NCBI RefSeq assembly: GCF_012986595.1
Contig: NZ_JAAQYM010000005.1
Span: forward strand, 62,001 to 126,000
DNA: 64,000 nt
Source of the DNA: Pseudomonas koreensis
Lineage (GTDB): Bacteria; Pseudomonadota; Gammaproteobacteria; Pseudomonadales; Pseudomonadaceae
Direction of reading: 5' to 3'
The notes under the pieces were generated by a model. It made no database searches, was not told the DNA's origin, and saw nothing but the letters and a program-made list of their open reading frames with translations. The translations under genes and the position numbers were made by a program. Below, one piece after another: positions 49,264-56,742 of this stretch (its first letter is position 1; each line of letters starts with the position of its first letter).

Positions 49264-50079
49264 ATGGGCAATGTCCAGACCGCCGCCAGCGCACAGGAAT
49301 TGCTGTGGCGTCAGACGCCGAGTGGCGAATTGGTCGATCTTGGCCGGCCACATCGTGTGCCGTTGGGGCAGCTGCGGTTGCAGCGCGCGCCCAAGGGCAT
49401 TCTGAGCCGACGCGAAGCGATCCTGCTCGGCGTGCTGGCGCTGGTGGTGCACGGTGCGGTGATCTACTGGATCAATCAGCATCCGACACCGGCGCTGCCG
49501 ATCGTGCCGCCGGAAATTCCGCCGATGACCATCGAGTTTTCGCGCCCGGCGCCGCCAGCACCGCCCGTGGTCGAACCGCCGCCACCGGCACCGGTGGTCG
49601 AGCCTCCGCCACCGGTTGAAGACGAGTTGGCCGTGAAGCCGCCACCGCCCAAACCGATTCCCAAGCCCAAGCCGAAACCGGTGGCCAAACCGGTTCCGAA
49701 GCCAGCACCGAAGGCCGTTGAGCAACCCCCTGCGCCGCCGCAACCGGCAGCCCCGGTCGCTGCGCCAGCGCCACCTGCACCACCGGCTCCGGCGCCCGTG
49801 ACACCGGCCTCGGCCAATGCCGCGTATTTGAAGAACCCGGCGCCGGAATACCCGTCGCTGGCCCAGCGTCGCGGTTGGGAAGGCACGGTGATGTTAAGGG
49901 TGCACGTGTTGGCCAACGGCAAACCGGGGGAGATCCAGATTCAGAAAAGCAGTGGCCGGCAGCAGCTCGACGATGCGGCACTCAGTGCCGTCAAGCAGTG
50001 GAGCTTCGTTCCGGCCAAGCAGGGTGATGTCGCCCAGGACGGCTGGGTCAGCGTGCCCATCGATTTCAAGATTCATTAA
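49264..50079 (+). CDS. tonB: TonB-family protein with long N-terminal extension
   Basis: 271 residues from ATG 49264 after AGGGAG. A cytoplasmic N-terminus of about 50 residues, longer than in classical TonB, precedes one transmembrane helix (about 50-72) containing the conserved His (VVHGAVIYW). Pro-rich spacer with PPPAPVVEPPP and KPKPKP runs (about 80-175), then a TonB C-terminal domain (YPSLAQRRGWEGTVMLRVHV). It energises outer membrane receptors using ExbB-ExbD. In P. aeruginosa tonB2-exbB1-exbD1 is the equivalent set as I recall. Close to a TonB receptor, it may serve sulfate ester uptake. Confidence 0.88.
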   Translation: MGNVQTAASAQELLWRQTPSGELVDLGRPHRVPLGQLRLQRAPKGILSRREAILLGVLALVVHGAVIYWINQHPTPALPIVPPEIPPMTIEFSRPAPPAPPVVEPPPPAPVVEPPPPVEDELAVKPPPPKPIPKPKPKPVAKPVPKPAPKAVEQPPAPPQPAAPVAAPAPPAPPAPAPVTPASANAAYLKNPAPEYPSLAQRRGWEGTVMLRVHVLANGKPGEIQIQKSSGRQQLDDAALSAVKQWSFVPAKQGDVAQDGWVSVPIDFKIH

Positions 50080-50124
50080 ACCGAAACCTATTTCGCGCTA
50101 AACGTTTACACGAGGGAACACATC

Positions 50125-50850
50125 ATGACGTTACTGGCATCTCCACTGGAATCCATCGAAAGCGCGGTGATCTGGCTGCTGGTGGTTTTTTCCGTCGCCA
50201 CCTGGGGGCTGGCCCTGCTCAAGGCTGTGCAGTTCGGTCGTCTGAAGGCGCAGGATCGCAAGTTTCATAAACGCTTCTGGGCGGCGTCGAGTCTGGATTC
50301 TGCCGCCGAGTTGAGCGAGACCCAGCCCGGCGCGGCCGCCCGGGTGGCGCAGGCCGGTTACGCGGCGATTCAGGTGGGCGAGGCGCCGCAGGCCAATGAC
50401 TTGAGCCAGGCGATCAACCATCAGGATCGACTGGAGCGTGCCTTGCGTCAGCAGATCGTCCGTGAACGCCGTTCGCTGGAAACCGGTCTGGCAGTGGTCG
50501 CGAGTATCGGCAGTACCTCGCCGTTCATTGGCCTGTTCGGCACGGTGTGGGGAATCATGGAAGCGTTGAAAGGCATCAGCGCAGCCGGTTCGGCGAGCCT
50601 GGAAACCGTGGCCGGTCCGATCGGCGCGGCACTGGTCGCCACCGGTGTGGGGATCGCGGTCGCAGTGCCGGCGGTGCTGGTTTACAACTACTTTTTGCGG
50701 CGTCTGAAACTGACGGCGGCAGATCTGGATGACTTCGCCCATGACTTCTACAGCCTGGCGCAGAAGAGCTCGTTCCGCGTGCTGATCCACCCGACTGCGA
50801 ACAAGGTCGCGGCCCAGGGCAACGCAACGAAAGTGAAGGAGGCGTCCTGA
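50125..50850 (+). CDS. exbB: ExbB, proton channel component of the TonB complex
   Basis: 241 residues with three transmembrane helices (about 12-32, 120-142, 160-184) of MotA/TolQ/ExbB type; motifs STSPFIGLFGTVWGIMEAL and VAGPIGAALVATGVGIAVAVPAV. GAGGGAA precedes the start. It forms the pentameric channel with ExbD, with the stop one base before exbD. Confidence 0.93.
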   Translation: MTLLASPLESIESAVIWLLVVFSVATWGLALLKAVQFGRLKAQDRKFHKRFWAASSLDSAAELSETQPGAAARVAQAGYAAIQVGEAPQANDLSQAINHQDRLERALRQQIVRERRSLETGLAVVASIGSTSPFIGLFGTVWGIMEALKGISAAGSASLETVAGPIGAALVATGVGIAVAVPAVLVYNYFLRRLKLTAADLDDFAHDFYSLAQKSSFRVLIHPTANKVAAQGNATKVKEAS

Positions 50851-50851
50851 T

Positions 50852-51253
50852 ATGGCCTTCTCCACGCAAGACAGCGACGAGGTGCTGAGCGAGATCAACG
50901 TGACGCCGCTGGTGGACGTGATGCTGGTGCTGCTGGTGGTGTTCATCGTCACCGCGCCGCTGCTGACCAACGCGATCCCGATCAACCTGCCGAAGACCGA
51001 AGCGGTGGCGCCGGTCGAGCAGAAAGACCCGCTGGTGGTGAGCATCGACGGCGCCGGCAAACTGTTTATCAACAAGGATGAGATTCAACCTGACTTGCTG
51101 GAATTCAACCTCAAGTCGGCCAAAGCCAAGGACCCGGAAGTGCGCGTGCAACTGCAGGCCGACGATGGGGTGAATTACGGCGAAGTGGCGCGAGCCATGG
51201 CCTCGATCGAGCGGGCGGGGATTACCAAGTTGTCGGTGATCACCGCGCGGTAA
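50852..51253 (+). CDS. exbD: ExbD, proton-conducting partner of ExbB
   Basis: 133 residues. One N-terminal transmembrane helix with the essential Asp22 in NVTPLVDVMLVLLVVF, then a periplasmic domain (INLPKTEAVAPVEQKDPLVV, VRVQLQADDGVNYGEVARAM). Starts one base after exbB and ends with a terminator, so tonB-exbB-exbD is probably one transcript. Confidence 0.95.
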   Translation: MAFSTQDSDEVLSEINVTPLVDVMLVLLVVFIVTAPLLTNAIPINLPKTEAVAPVEQKDPLVVSIDGAGKLFINKDEIQPDLLEFNLKSAKAKDPEVRVQLQADDGVNYGEVARAMASIERAGITKLSVITAR

Positions 51254-51272
51254 CAGGATTTTCGTTTTTCCG

Positions 51273-51307
51273 GGGCCGTCTCCTTGGCAGGGTGCGGCCC
51301 TTTTTTT
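51273..51307 (+). terminator. Intrinsic terminator after exbD
   Basis: GGGCCG (51273-51278) pairs with CGGCCC (51295-51300) across a 16-base loop, followed by seven T residues. Confidence 0.85.
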
Positions 51308-51339
51308 ATTGCGTAAAAACCACCCTCACCACCAAACCC

Positions 51340-51431
51340 CTGTGGGAGCGAGCCTGCTCGCGAATGCGTTCTGTCAGTGGTTGACACATTGACTGATACG
51401 GCGCTTTCGCGAGCAGGCTCGCTCCCACAGG
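51340..51431. repeat. REP pair, GTGGGAGCGAGCCTGCTCGC family
   Basis: Near-perfect inverted copies after the exbD terminator. Confidence 0.93.
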
Positions 51432-51463
51432 TTGTGTATTGCATATGCATTATAGGTCTTAAT

Positions 51464-51489
51464 AAATAGCTTCTTATTCCTTAACGAAT
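51464..51489 (+). promoter_or_regulatory. Shared sulfur-regulon-like element upstream of the hydrolase
   Basis: AAATAGCTTCTTATTCCTT followed by AACGAAT, about 60 bases before the ATG. The first 19 bases match the ABC transporter region at 54479-54498 apart from one inserted C. Confidence 0.5.
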
Positions 51490-51545
51490 ATAAATCCCGT
51501 CCCTATAATCGATCAGGAACAGACACGACGCAGGAGAGCTCCCCC

Positions 51546-52127
51546 ATGCGCAACGAATCAATCCGCTATCTGATTGTGCCGGGCTGGCAAGGATCGCCAG
51601 AAGATCATTGGCAAACCCACTGGCAAAACAGCTTGCCCAACAGCGCCCGGGTGGAGCAGGCCGATTGGCTGACGCCGCGTCGTGAAGACTGGGTTGCAGC
51701 GCTGGCCGAAGCGATTGCTGCCGACAGCACGCCAGTGATCCTGATCGCTCACAGCCTCGGCTGCGTCACCGTCGCCCATTGGGCCGCCACCGCGCCGCTG
51801 CAATACCTGCGTCAGGTACAGGGTGCGTTACTGGTCGCGCCAGCGGATGTCGAGCGTCCTGCCTGCGCGCCGGCGCTGCGCAATTTCGCACCGATCCCGA
51901 CCGATCTCTTACCGTTTCCGAGCCAGGTGGTGGCCTCCGACAACGATGCCGCCGTCAGCGCGCCGCGCGCGCTTGAGCTGGCGCGTAACTGGGGCGCCGA
52001 GGCGGGGATTCTCGCTGGAGCCGGGCACATCAACGTCAAGTCCGGGCATCAGCGCTGGGAGCAGGGTTTCGCCTACCTCTATCGCCTGCAAAATCGCCTG
52101 GAACACCACGCCCGGCGTCGCGCTTGA
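51546..52127 (+). CDS. RBBP9/YdeN-type small alpha/beta hydrolase
   Basis: 193 residues. The N-terminal strand and oxyanion segment YLIVPGWQGSPEDHWQTHW and the nucleophile Ser in LIAHSLGCVTVAHW are typical of the DUF1234/RBBP9 serine hydrolases; a catalytic His is likely in GAGHINVKSGH and the Asp in SDNDAAVS. Substrate unknown. Its gene follows the TonB-ExbBD operon in other pseudomonads as well. The bEBP-like gene follows by 59 bases. Confidence 0.86.
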   Translation: MRNESIRYLIVPGWQGSPEDHWQTHWQNSLPNSARVEQADWLTPRREDWVAALAEAIAADSTPVILIAHSLGCVTVAHWAATAPLQYLRQVQGALLVAPADVERPACAPALRNFAPIPTDLLPFPSQVVASDNDAAVSAPRALELARNWGAEAGILAGAGHINVKSGHQRWEQGFAYLYRLQNRLEHHARRRA

Positions 52128-52186
52128 GTGGTCTTTTTTCTTTTTGATCGCCCCCGTCTCCCGGCGGTTCTGGGCGGGAGTCTGCC

Positions 52187-53119
52187 ATGAGTTTTGAAAC
52201 GTTCGGTCAGCCGTTGCTGACCTTTCCCGATGCGGAAAAAAGCCCGCTGAGCATCCGCGCCAAGGCGCTGGTCTTCGTCGATCCGCGTTCGCGCCAATTG
52301 CGCGAAGAGCTGGAGCACCTGGCACCGCGTGCCATCTCGGTGTTGATCCGTGGCGAGACCGGTACCGGTAAAGAGTTGCTCGCCCGCCACATTCATCGTG
52401 CCAGTGATCGCAGCGGTCTGTTCGTCTCGGTCAATTGCGGCGCGATCAGCCCGACCTACGCCGATGCCGAACTGTTCGGCTATGCCGCCGGCAGTTACGC
52501 AGGCTCGGCCAGCAGTCGCGCCGGCTGGTTCGGTTCGGCCAACGGCGGCACCTTGTACCTGGATGAGATTGGCGACTTGCCGCTGCCGATCCAGGTCAAA
52601 TTGCTCGCCGCTCTGGAAAACCACGAAGTCACGCGTGTCGGGGCTCATCAGCCGAGCCCGGTGGACGTGCGTTTGGTCGCGGCGACCAGCATCGATCTGG
52701 CGCAAGCGGTGGACGCGGGGAAATTCCACGAACGGCTCTATCACTACCTCAGCGAAGGGCAGCTGGAATTGCCGGCGCTGCGCGAGCGGATCGGCGACAT
52801 CCTGTCACTGGCCGAGTATTTCCTTGGCATTTACAGCCAGCGCCTCGACCTGCCGGTGCCGTTGATCAGCGAAGCGGCGCAACACCTGTTGGAGCGGCAC
52901 AGCTGGCCGGGCAACACCCGCGAGTTGGAAAACGTCATTCACTTTGCGCTGTTGGTCAGCACCGGCGATGAAATCCTCCCGGAACACCTGAACCTGCCCG
53001 AAGTGTCTGGCCCGCACCTGCAGATCGAACGGCTGGTGGCGCAGATCAACATCGGCGGCAGCGTTGACGAGCGTAAGGCTTTGAAAGATTTGCTGATTGG
53101 TTTGAGTCAGCGGCTGTGA
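52187..53119 (+). CDS. AAA+ protein of the sigma-54 activator class with altered contact loop
   Basis: 310 residues, mostly one AAA+ domain: Walker A GETGTGKE (56-63), Walker B GGTLYLDE (120-127), Asn/Arg-rich SWPGNTRELENV near 240. In place of the GAFTGA loop that touches sigma-54 it has GSYAGS (102-107), so the essential Thr is Ala. There is no receiver or other sensor domain before it. The C-terminal 50 residues show no Fis-type DNA-binding helix-turn-helix. It resembles SfnR-like regulators of sulfur metabolism but looks unable to work as a normal sigma-54 activator. It may be a decoy, partner or inhibitor, which is an inference. Confidence 0.8.
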   Translation: MSFETFGQPLLTFPDAEKSPLSIRAKALVFVDPRSRQLREELEHLAPRAISVLIRGETGTGKELLARHIHRASDRSGLFVSVNCGAISPTYADAELFGYAAGSYAGSASSRAGWFGSANGGTLYLDEIGDLPLPIQVKLLAALENHEVTRVGAHQPSPVDVRLVAATSIDLAQAVDAGKFHERLYHYLSEGQLELPALRERIGDILSLAEYFLGIYSQRLDLPVPLISEAAQHLLERHSWPGNTRELENVIHFALLVSTGDEILPEHLNLPEVSGPHLQIERLVAQINIGGSVDERKALKDLLIGLSQRL

Positions 53120-53122
53120 CCG

Positions 53123-53143
53123 TTTTGTTCTGCATGAACAAAA
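53123..53143. repeat. Inverted repeat just after the AAA+ gene
   Basis: TTTTGTTC-TGCAT-GAACAAAA: perfect 8-bp arms, 3 bases after the stop. There is no T-run, so it may be a weak terminator or an operator of the downstream gene. A second hairpin, CCGGGA/TCCCGG, lies at 53174-53193. Confidence 0.5.
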
Positions 53144-53286
53144 TGGAATATCAAAGTGAATAAACGTTATTGTCCGGGAATAAAAAATCCCGGTATTGTC
53201 CGCTTCACGCCAGAGATAGCACTTCACTGGCACTCGTATTAATAGCCGTCGCCATTCGCGACCGTGATTCTCGATAAGGACACTGC

Positions 53287-54084
53287 ATGAAAAAGGTTCT
53301 GTTGTTTACCGCATTGGCGGCTGCTCTGACTGCTTCGCTGGCCCAGGCCGGTGAGAAACTGGTCGTGGCAGCGACCCCGGTGCCGCACGCTGAAATTCTT
53401 GAGCTGATCAAACCGACCCTGGCCAAAGAAGGCGTGGATCTGGAAATCAAAGTCTTCACCGACTACGTGCAGCCAAACGTGCAAGTGGGCGAGAAGCGCC
53501 TGGACGCCAACTACTTCCAGACCAAGCCTTACCTGGACAGCTTCAACGCTGGCAAATACAAGGACGACAAGTCCAAGTACCTGGTGACTGTGCAAGGCGT
53601 GCACGTTGAACCGTTCGGTGGCTACTCGAGCAAGTACAAGACCCTGGCTGAACTGCCGGACGGCGCTACCATCGCCATCCCGAACGAAGGCAGCAACAGC
53701 GGCCGTGCCCTGATCCTGCTGCAGAAGGCGGGTCTGATCGAGCTGAAAGATCCGAAAAACGCCCTGGCGACCCCGAAAGACATCGCCAAGAACCCGCACA
53801 ACTTCAAGTTCAAGGAGCTGGAATCGGCCCTGCTGCCGCGCGTGCTGAAGGAAGTGGATCTGGACATGATCAACACCAACTACGCGCTGGAAGCCAAGCT
53901 GAACCCGACCAAGGATGCGCTGGTGATCGAAGGTGCCGATTCGCCTTACGTGAACTTCCTGGTCGCCCGTGAGGACAACAAGAACAGCGACGCCATCAAG
54001 AAACTGGCCGCTGCCCTGACCAGCCCGGAAGTCAAAGCGTTCATCGAGAAGAAGTACAACGGCGCGGTACTGCCGGCGTTCTGA
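53287..54084 (+). CDS. MetQ/NlpA-family periplasmic binding protein
   Basis: 265 residues. Signal peptide cleaved at AQA-G (about 22). The mature domain has family markers KLVVAATPVPHAEILELIKP, the DVPNVQVGEK-like VQPNVQVGEKRLDANYFQ, and IPNEGSNSGRALILL. Family members bind methionine. Most are lipoproteins, but here no lipobox Cys is present. No MetN or MetI genes are beside it, so it either serves a transporter encoded elsewhere or acts alone. Terminator follows. Confidence 0.88.
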   Translation: MKKVLLFTALAAALTASLAQAGEKLVVAATPVPHAEILELIKPTLAKEGVDLEIKVFTDYVQPNVQVGEKRLDANYFQTKPYLDSFNAGKYKDDKSKYLVTVQGVHVEPFGGYSSKYKTLAELPDGATIAIPNEGSNSGRALILLQKAGLIELKDPKNALATPKDIAKNPHNFKFKELESALLPRVLKEVDLDMINTNYALEAKLNPTKDALVIEGADSPYVNFLVAREDNKNSDAIKKLAAALTSPEVKAFIEKKYNGAVLPAF

Positions 54085-54120
54085 TCCGACGCGGTAACGC
54101 ACCCCCCTTCAAGGTGTGAA

Positions 54121-54155
54121 AACGCCGATGGCTAGCGATAGTCATCGGCGTTTTT
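54121..54155 (+). terminator. Intrinsic terminator of the MetQ-like gene
   Basis: A perfect 10-bp stem AACGCCGATG (54121-54130) with CATCGGCGTT (54143-54152) and a T-run to 54155. Confidence 0.92.
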
Positions 54156-54200
54156 GTGTGCTCGATTTGTGGGATTGCCACAAGATCTAAAGCCAGAGGC

Positions 54201-54280
54201 AAAAGATCGCAGCCTGCGGCAGCTCCTACAGGGGAACGCGATCTTCTGTAGGAGCTGCCGCAGGCTGCGATCTTTTGATC
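54201..54280. repeat. REP pair, GTAGGAGCTGCCGCAGG family
   Basis: Near-perfect inverted copies, upstream end next to the MetQ terminator and downstream end directly after the stop of the small minus-strand ORF. Confidence 0.93.
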
Positions 54281-54283
54281 TTC

Positions 54284-54376
54284 TCAGGCCACTTGAGTCT
54301 TCAACGCCCGGCGCAACGCCACGAGCAATTTCACGATGTCCTGCGGATCCAGTCGCTGAGGCACTTTTACGTCCAT
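54284..54376 (-). CDS. Candidate 30-residue small protein
   Basis: On the minus strand an ATG (54376) with AAGGAAAG five bases upstream begins 30 codons ending TGA. The peptide starts MDVKVPQRLDPQDIVKLLVA and ends in an amphipathic basic helix and a Gln-Val-Ala tail. A REP pair lies right after the stop, as with many genes in this window. No homologue is recognised, and coding status is uncertain. Confidence 0.4.
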   Translation of the reverse strand: MDVKVPQRLDPQDIVKLLVALRRALKTQVA

Positions 54377-54657
54377 GTGGTCTTTCCTTGTAATGGTTTG
54401 GCCGGGGGAGTCTGGCCAAAAGCTGTTCGTCCTTGGAGGGCCTTCATGCAAAAAAGACCCTTCCTACAGCGCAAGGGAAAATAGCCTTCTTATTCCTTCC
54501 CGGCAAACCCACAAGATAGTTTTTTGGGTGATATCAATATGCTTTAACGGTATTTAAATTCTTGTTTTTATACCTATAAAGTCACTGCCTGCCGGACAGT
54601 TACCCACTGCCCATGGACTGCATGACCGTCGCTTACCGAGCGACGTCCAGGATGCTC
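54377..54657. other. AT-rich region before the amino acid ABC operon
   Basis: No convincing gene on the plus strand. It holds the shared TTCTTATTCC element (54487-54496) and AT-rich sequence likely to contain the ABC operon promoter; the minus-strand small ORF promoter also lies here. Confidence 0.5.
54479..54498 (+). promoter_or_regulatory. Shared sulfur-regulon-like element upstream of the amino acid ABC operon
   Basis: AAATAGCCTTCTTATTCCTT, almost identical to the element before the hydrolase gene (51464), with one extra C. Confidence 0.5.
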
Positions 54658-55323
54658 ATGACTTTCGATTACGCGTTTATCCTCAGCACGCTGCCGGCGT
54701 TTCTCAAAGCCGTGGGCGTGACGTTGCAGGTCGGTTTCATCGCCATCGGCACCTCGCTGCTGGTGGCGCTGCTCAATGCGACGATCCTGGTGTTTCGCAC
54801 CCCTTATCTGCAGCGCGCTGTCGGCCTCTATGTGGAGCTGGCGCGCAACACGCCGCTGCTGATCCAGCTGTTCTTCGTCTACTTCGCCTTGCCGGCCATC
54901 GGCATCAAGGTGTCCGGTTTCACCGCCGCGATCATCACCATGACTTTTCTGGGTGGCGCCTACCTCACCGAGGTGCTGCGTGCCGGCGTCGATGCCGTGC
55001 CGCAGGCGCAACTGGAATCGGGGCGTTCCATCGGCCTGTCGCACGGCCAGTTGCTGCGCTACGTGATCCTGCCGCAAGCGGGGATCCTCAGCCTGCCGTC
55101 GCTGTTCGCCAATTTCATTTTCCTGCTCAAGGAAACCACCGTGGTCTCGGCGGTGGCGGTGCCGGAAATCCTCTACACCACCAAGAGCTACATCGCGCTC
55201 TACTACAAAACCTACGAAATGCTCGCCGTGCTGACGCTGATCTGTGTGTTGCTGTTCTTGCCGCTGTCGCTATTGCTCAGCCGTCTGGAAAGGAGGCTCC
55301 AGCATGGCCAGTTCGGGTCTTGA
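54658..55323 (+). CDS. Polar amino acid ABC transporter permease 1
   Basis: 221 residues from ATG 54658; further ATGs at 54652 and 54613 are in frame. HisM/GlnP-type permease with about five helices and the coupling loop RAGVDAVPQAQLESGRSIGL. It overlaps the next permease gene by 20 bases. Substrate is not defined by sequence; the sulfur element upstream suggests cystine or another sulfur amino acid, an inference. Confidence 0.9.
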   Translation: MTFDYAFILSTLPAFLKAVGVTLQVGFIAIGTSLLVALLNATILVFRTPYLQRAVGLYVELARNTPLLIQLFFVYFALPAIGIKVSGFTAAIITMTFLGGAYLTEVLRAGVDAVPQAQLESGRSIGLSHGQLLRYVILPQAGILSLPSLFANFIFLLKETTVVSAVAVPEILYTTKSYIALYYKTYEMLAVLTLICVLLFLPLSLLLSRLERRLQHGQFGS

Positions 55324-55963
55324 ACTGCTTTGGGTGTCGTTGCCGCAATTGGCAAAAGGCGCCGGGCAAACCCTGTCGATCTCGTTCCTGAGCATCGCCA
55401 TCAGCACCGTCGGCGGTGTGCTGTACGGCGTGCTGCGTACGCTCAACGTGACGTGGCTGAACGCGATCCTGCGGGTCTATCTGGAGTTGTTCCGGGCCAT
55501 CCCGGTGCTGGTCTGGTTGTACCTGCTGTTTTTCGGCTTGCCGATTTTTTTCGGCCTGAGCCTGCCCGGTTTCTGGTGCGCGGTGCTGGTGCTGTCGCTG
55601 TGGGGCGCCAGCGAGGTCGGCGAAGTGGCACGCGGTGCATTGCATTCATTACCGCGCGGGCAGCGTGAGGCGGGGCTGTCGATCGGCCTGAACGCTGCGC
55701 AGCTCTACGGCTACGTGCTGCTGCCGCAAGCGCTGAAACGCATGACGCCACCGACCATCAACGTCTACACGCGGATCATCAAGACCAGTTCGCTGGCGGT
55801 GCTGATTGGTGTGGTCGATGTGATCAAGGTCGGCCAGCAGATCATCGAGCGCACCTACGAATCAGTGTTGATCTACGGCGCGCTGTTCCTGTTTTTCTTC
55901 TTTATCTGCTACCCGCTGTCGGCCGCCTCGCGTGTGCTGGAGCGGCGCTGGACGCAAGCATGA
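55304..55963 (+). CDS. Polar amino acid ABC transporter permease 2
   Basis: 219 residues from ATG 55304, preceded by AGGAGG. HisM/GlnP-type permease with about five helices and coupling loop ARGALHSLPRGQREAGLSIG. It overlaps permease 1 upstream and the ATPase downstream (ATGA). Confidence 0.92.
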   Translation: MASSGLELLWVSLPQLAKGAGQTLSISFLSIAISTVGGVLYGVLRTLNVTWLNAILRVYLELFRAIPVLVWLYLLFFGLPIFFGLSLPGFWCAVLVLSLWGASEVGEVARGALHSLPRGQREAGLSIGLNAAQLYGYVLLPQALKRMTPPTINVYTRIIKTSSLAVLIGVVDVIKVGQQIIERTYESVLIYGALFLFFFFICYPLSAASRVLERRWTQA

Positions 55964-56742
55964 GCGCATTGATCGAGTTTCAGGGTTTCAACAAATTCTA
56001 TGGCGAGCAGCAGGTGCTCAAGGGCATCGACCTGCAAGTGCGCAGCGGCGAAGTGATCGTCATTCTTGGCCCCAGCGGTTGCGGCAAAAGCACCCTGCTG
56101 CGTTGCCTCAACGGCCTGGAAAGCGCGCACAGCGGCAGCCTGAAATTCGCCGGACGCGAGCTGCTGGACAAGGCCACCGACTGGCGTGAAGTGCGCCAGC
56201 AGATCGGCATGGTGTTCCAGAGCTATCACCTGTTCCCGCACATGAGCGTGCTCGACAACCTGTTGCTCGGCCCGCTCAAGGTGCAGAAGCGTCAGCGCCG
56301 TGAAGCGCAGCAACAAGCCGAAGCCCTGCTCGAACGCGTGGGCCTGGCGGACAAGCGCGATGCATTTCCACGCCAGCTCTCCGGCGGCCAGCAGCAACGC
56401 ATCGCCATCGTCCGTTCGTTGTGCATGAACCCGCGGGTCATGCTGTTCGACGAGGTCACCGCCGCCCTCGACCCGGAAATGGTCAAGGAAGTGCTGCAAG
56501 TGATTCAGGGCCTGGCCCGCGAAGGCATGACCCTGCTGATCGTCACCCACGAAATGGCTTTCGCCCGCGCGGTGGCCGACCGCATCGTGTTCATGGATGC
56601 CGGGCGCATCCTTGAACAGAACCCGCCCGAGATTTTCTTTACGAACCCGCAAACCGCACGCGCGCAGCAGTTCCTGGAGAAGTTCTCCTTCGTTGCAACA
56701 CTGCCAAAAACGAATCCGACAAAGGAACTGGAACCGCTATGA
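55960..56742 (+). CDS. Polar amino acid ABC transporter ATPase (GlnQ-like)
   Basis: 260 residues. Walker A GPSGCGKST, Q loop GMVFQSYHLFPHM, signature LSGGQQQRIAIVRSL, Walker B VMLFDEVTAALDPE, switch His in VTHEMAFARAVADR. It overlaps both neighbours by ATGA, forming a tight four-gene transporter operon with the two permeases and a binding lipoprotein. Confidence 0.95.
   Translation: MSALIEFQGFNKFYGEQQVLKGIDLQVRSGEVIVILGPSGCGKSTLLRCLNGLESAHSGSLKFAGRELLDKATDWREVRQQIGMVFQSYHLFPHMSVLDNLLLGPLKVQKRQRREAQQQAEALLERVGLADKRDAFPRQLSGGQQQRIAIVRSLCMNPRVMLFDEVTAALDPEMVKEVLQVIQGLAREGMTLLIVTHEMAFARAVADRIVFMDAGRILEQNPPEIFFTNPQTARAQQFLEKFSFVATLPKTNPTKELEPL

Noticed and set aside
54375..54557. 60-codon plus-strand ORF before the amino acid ABC operon
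   Set aside because: It covers the AT-rich promoter region, has no ribosome site and no similarity pattern.
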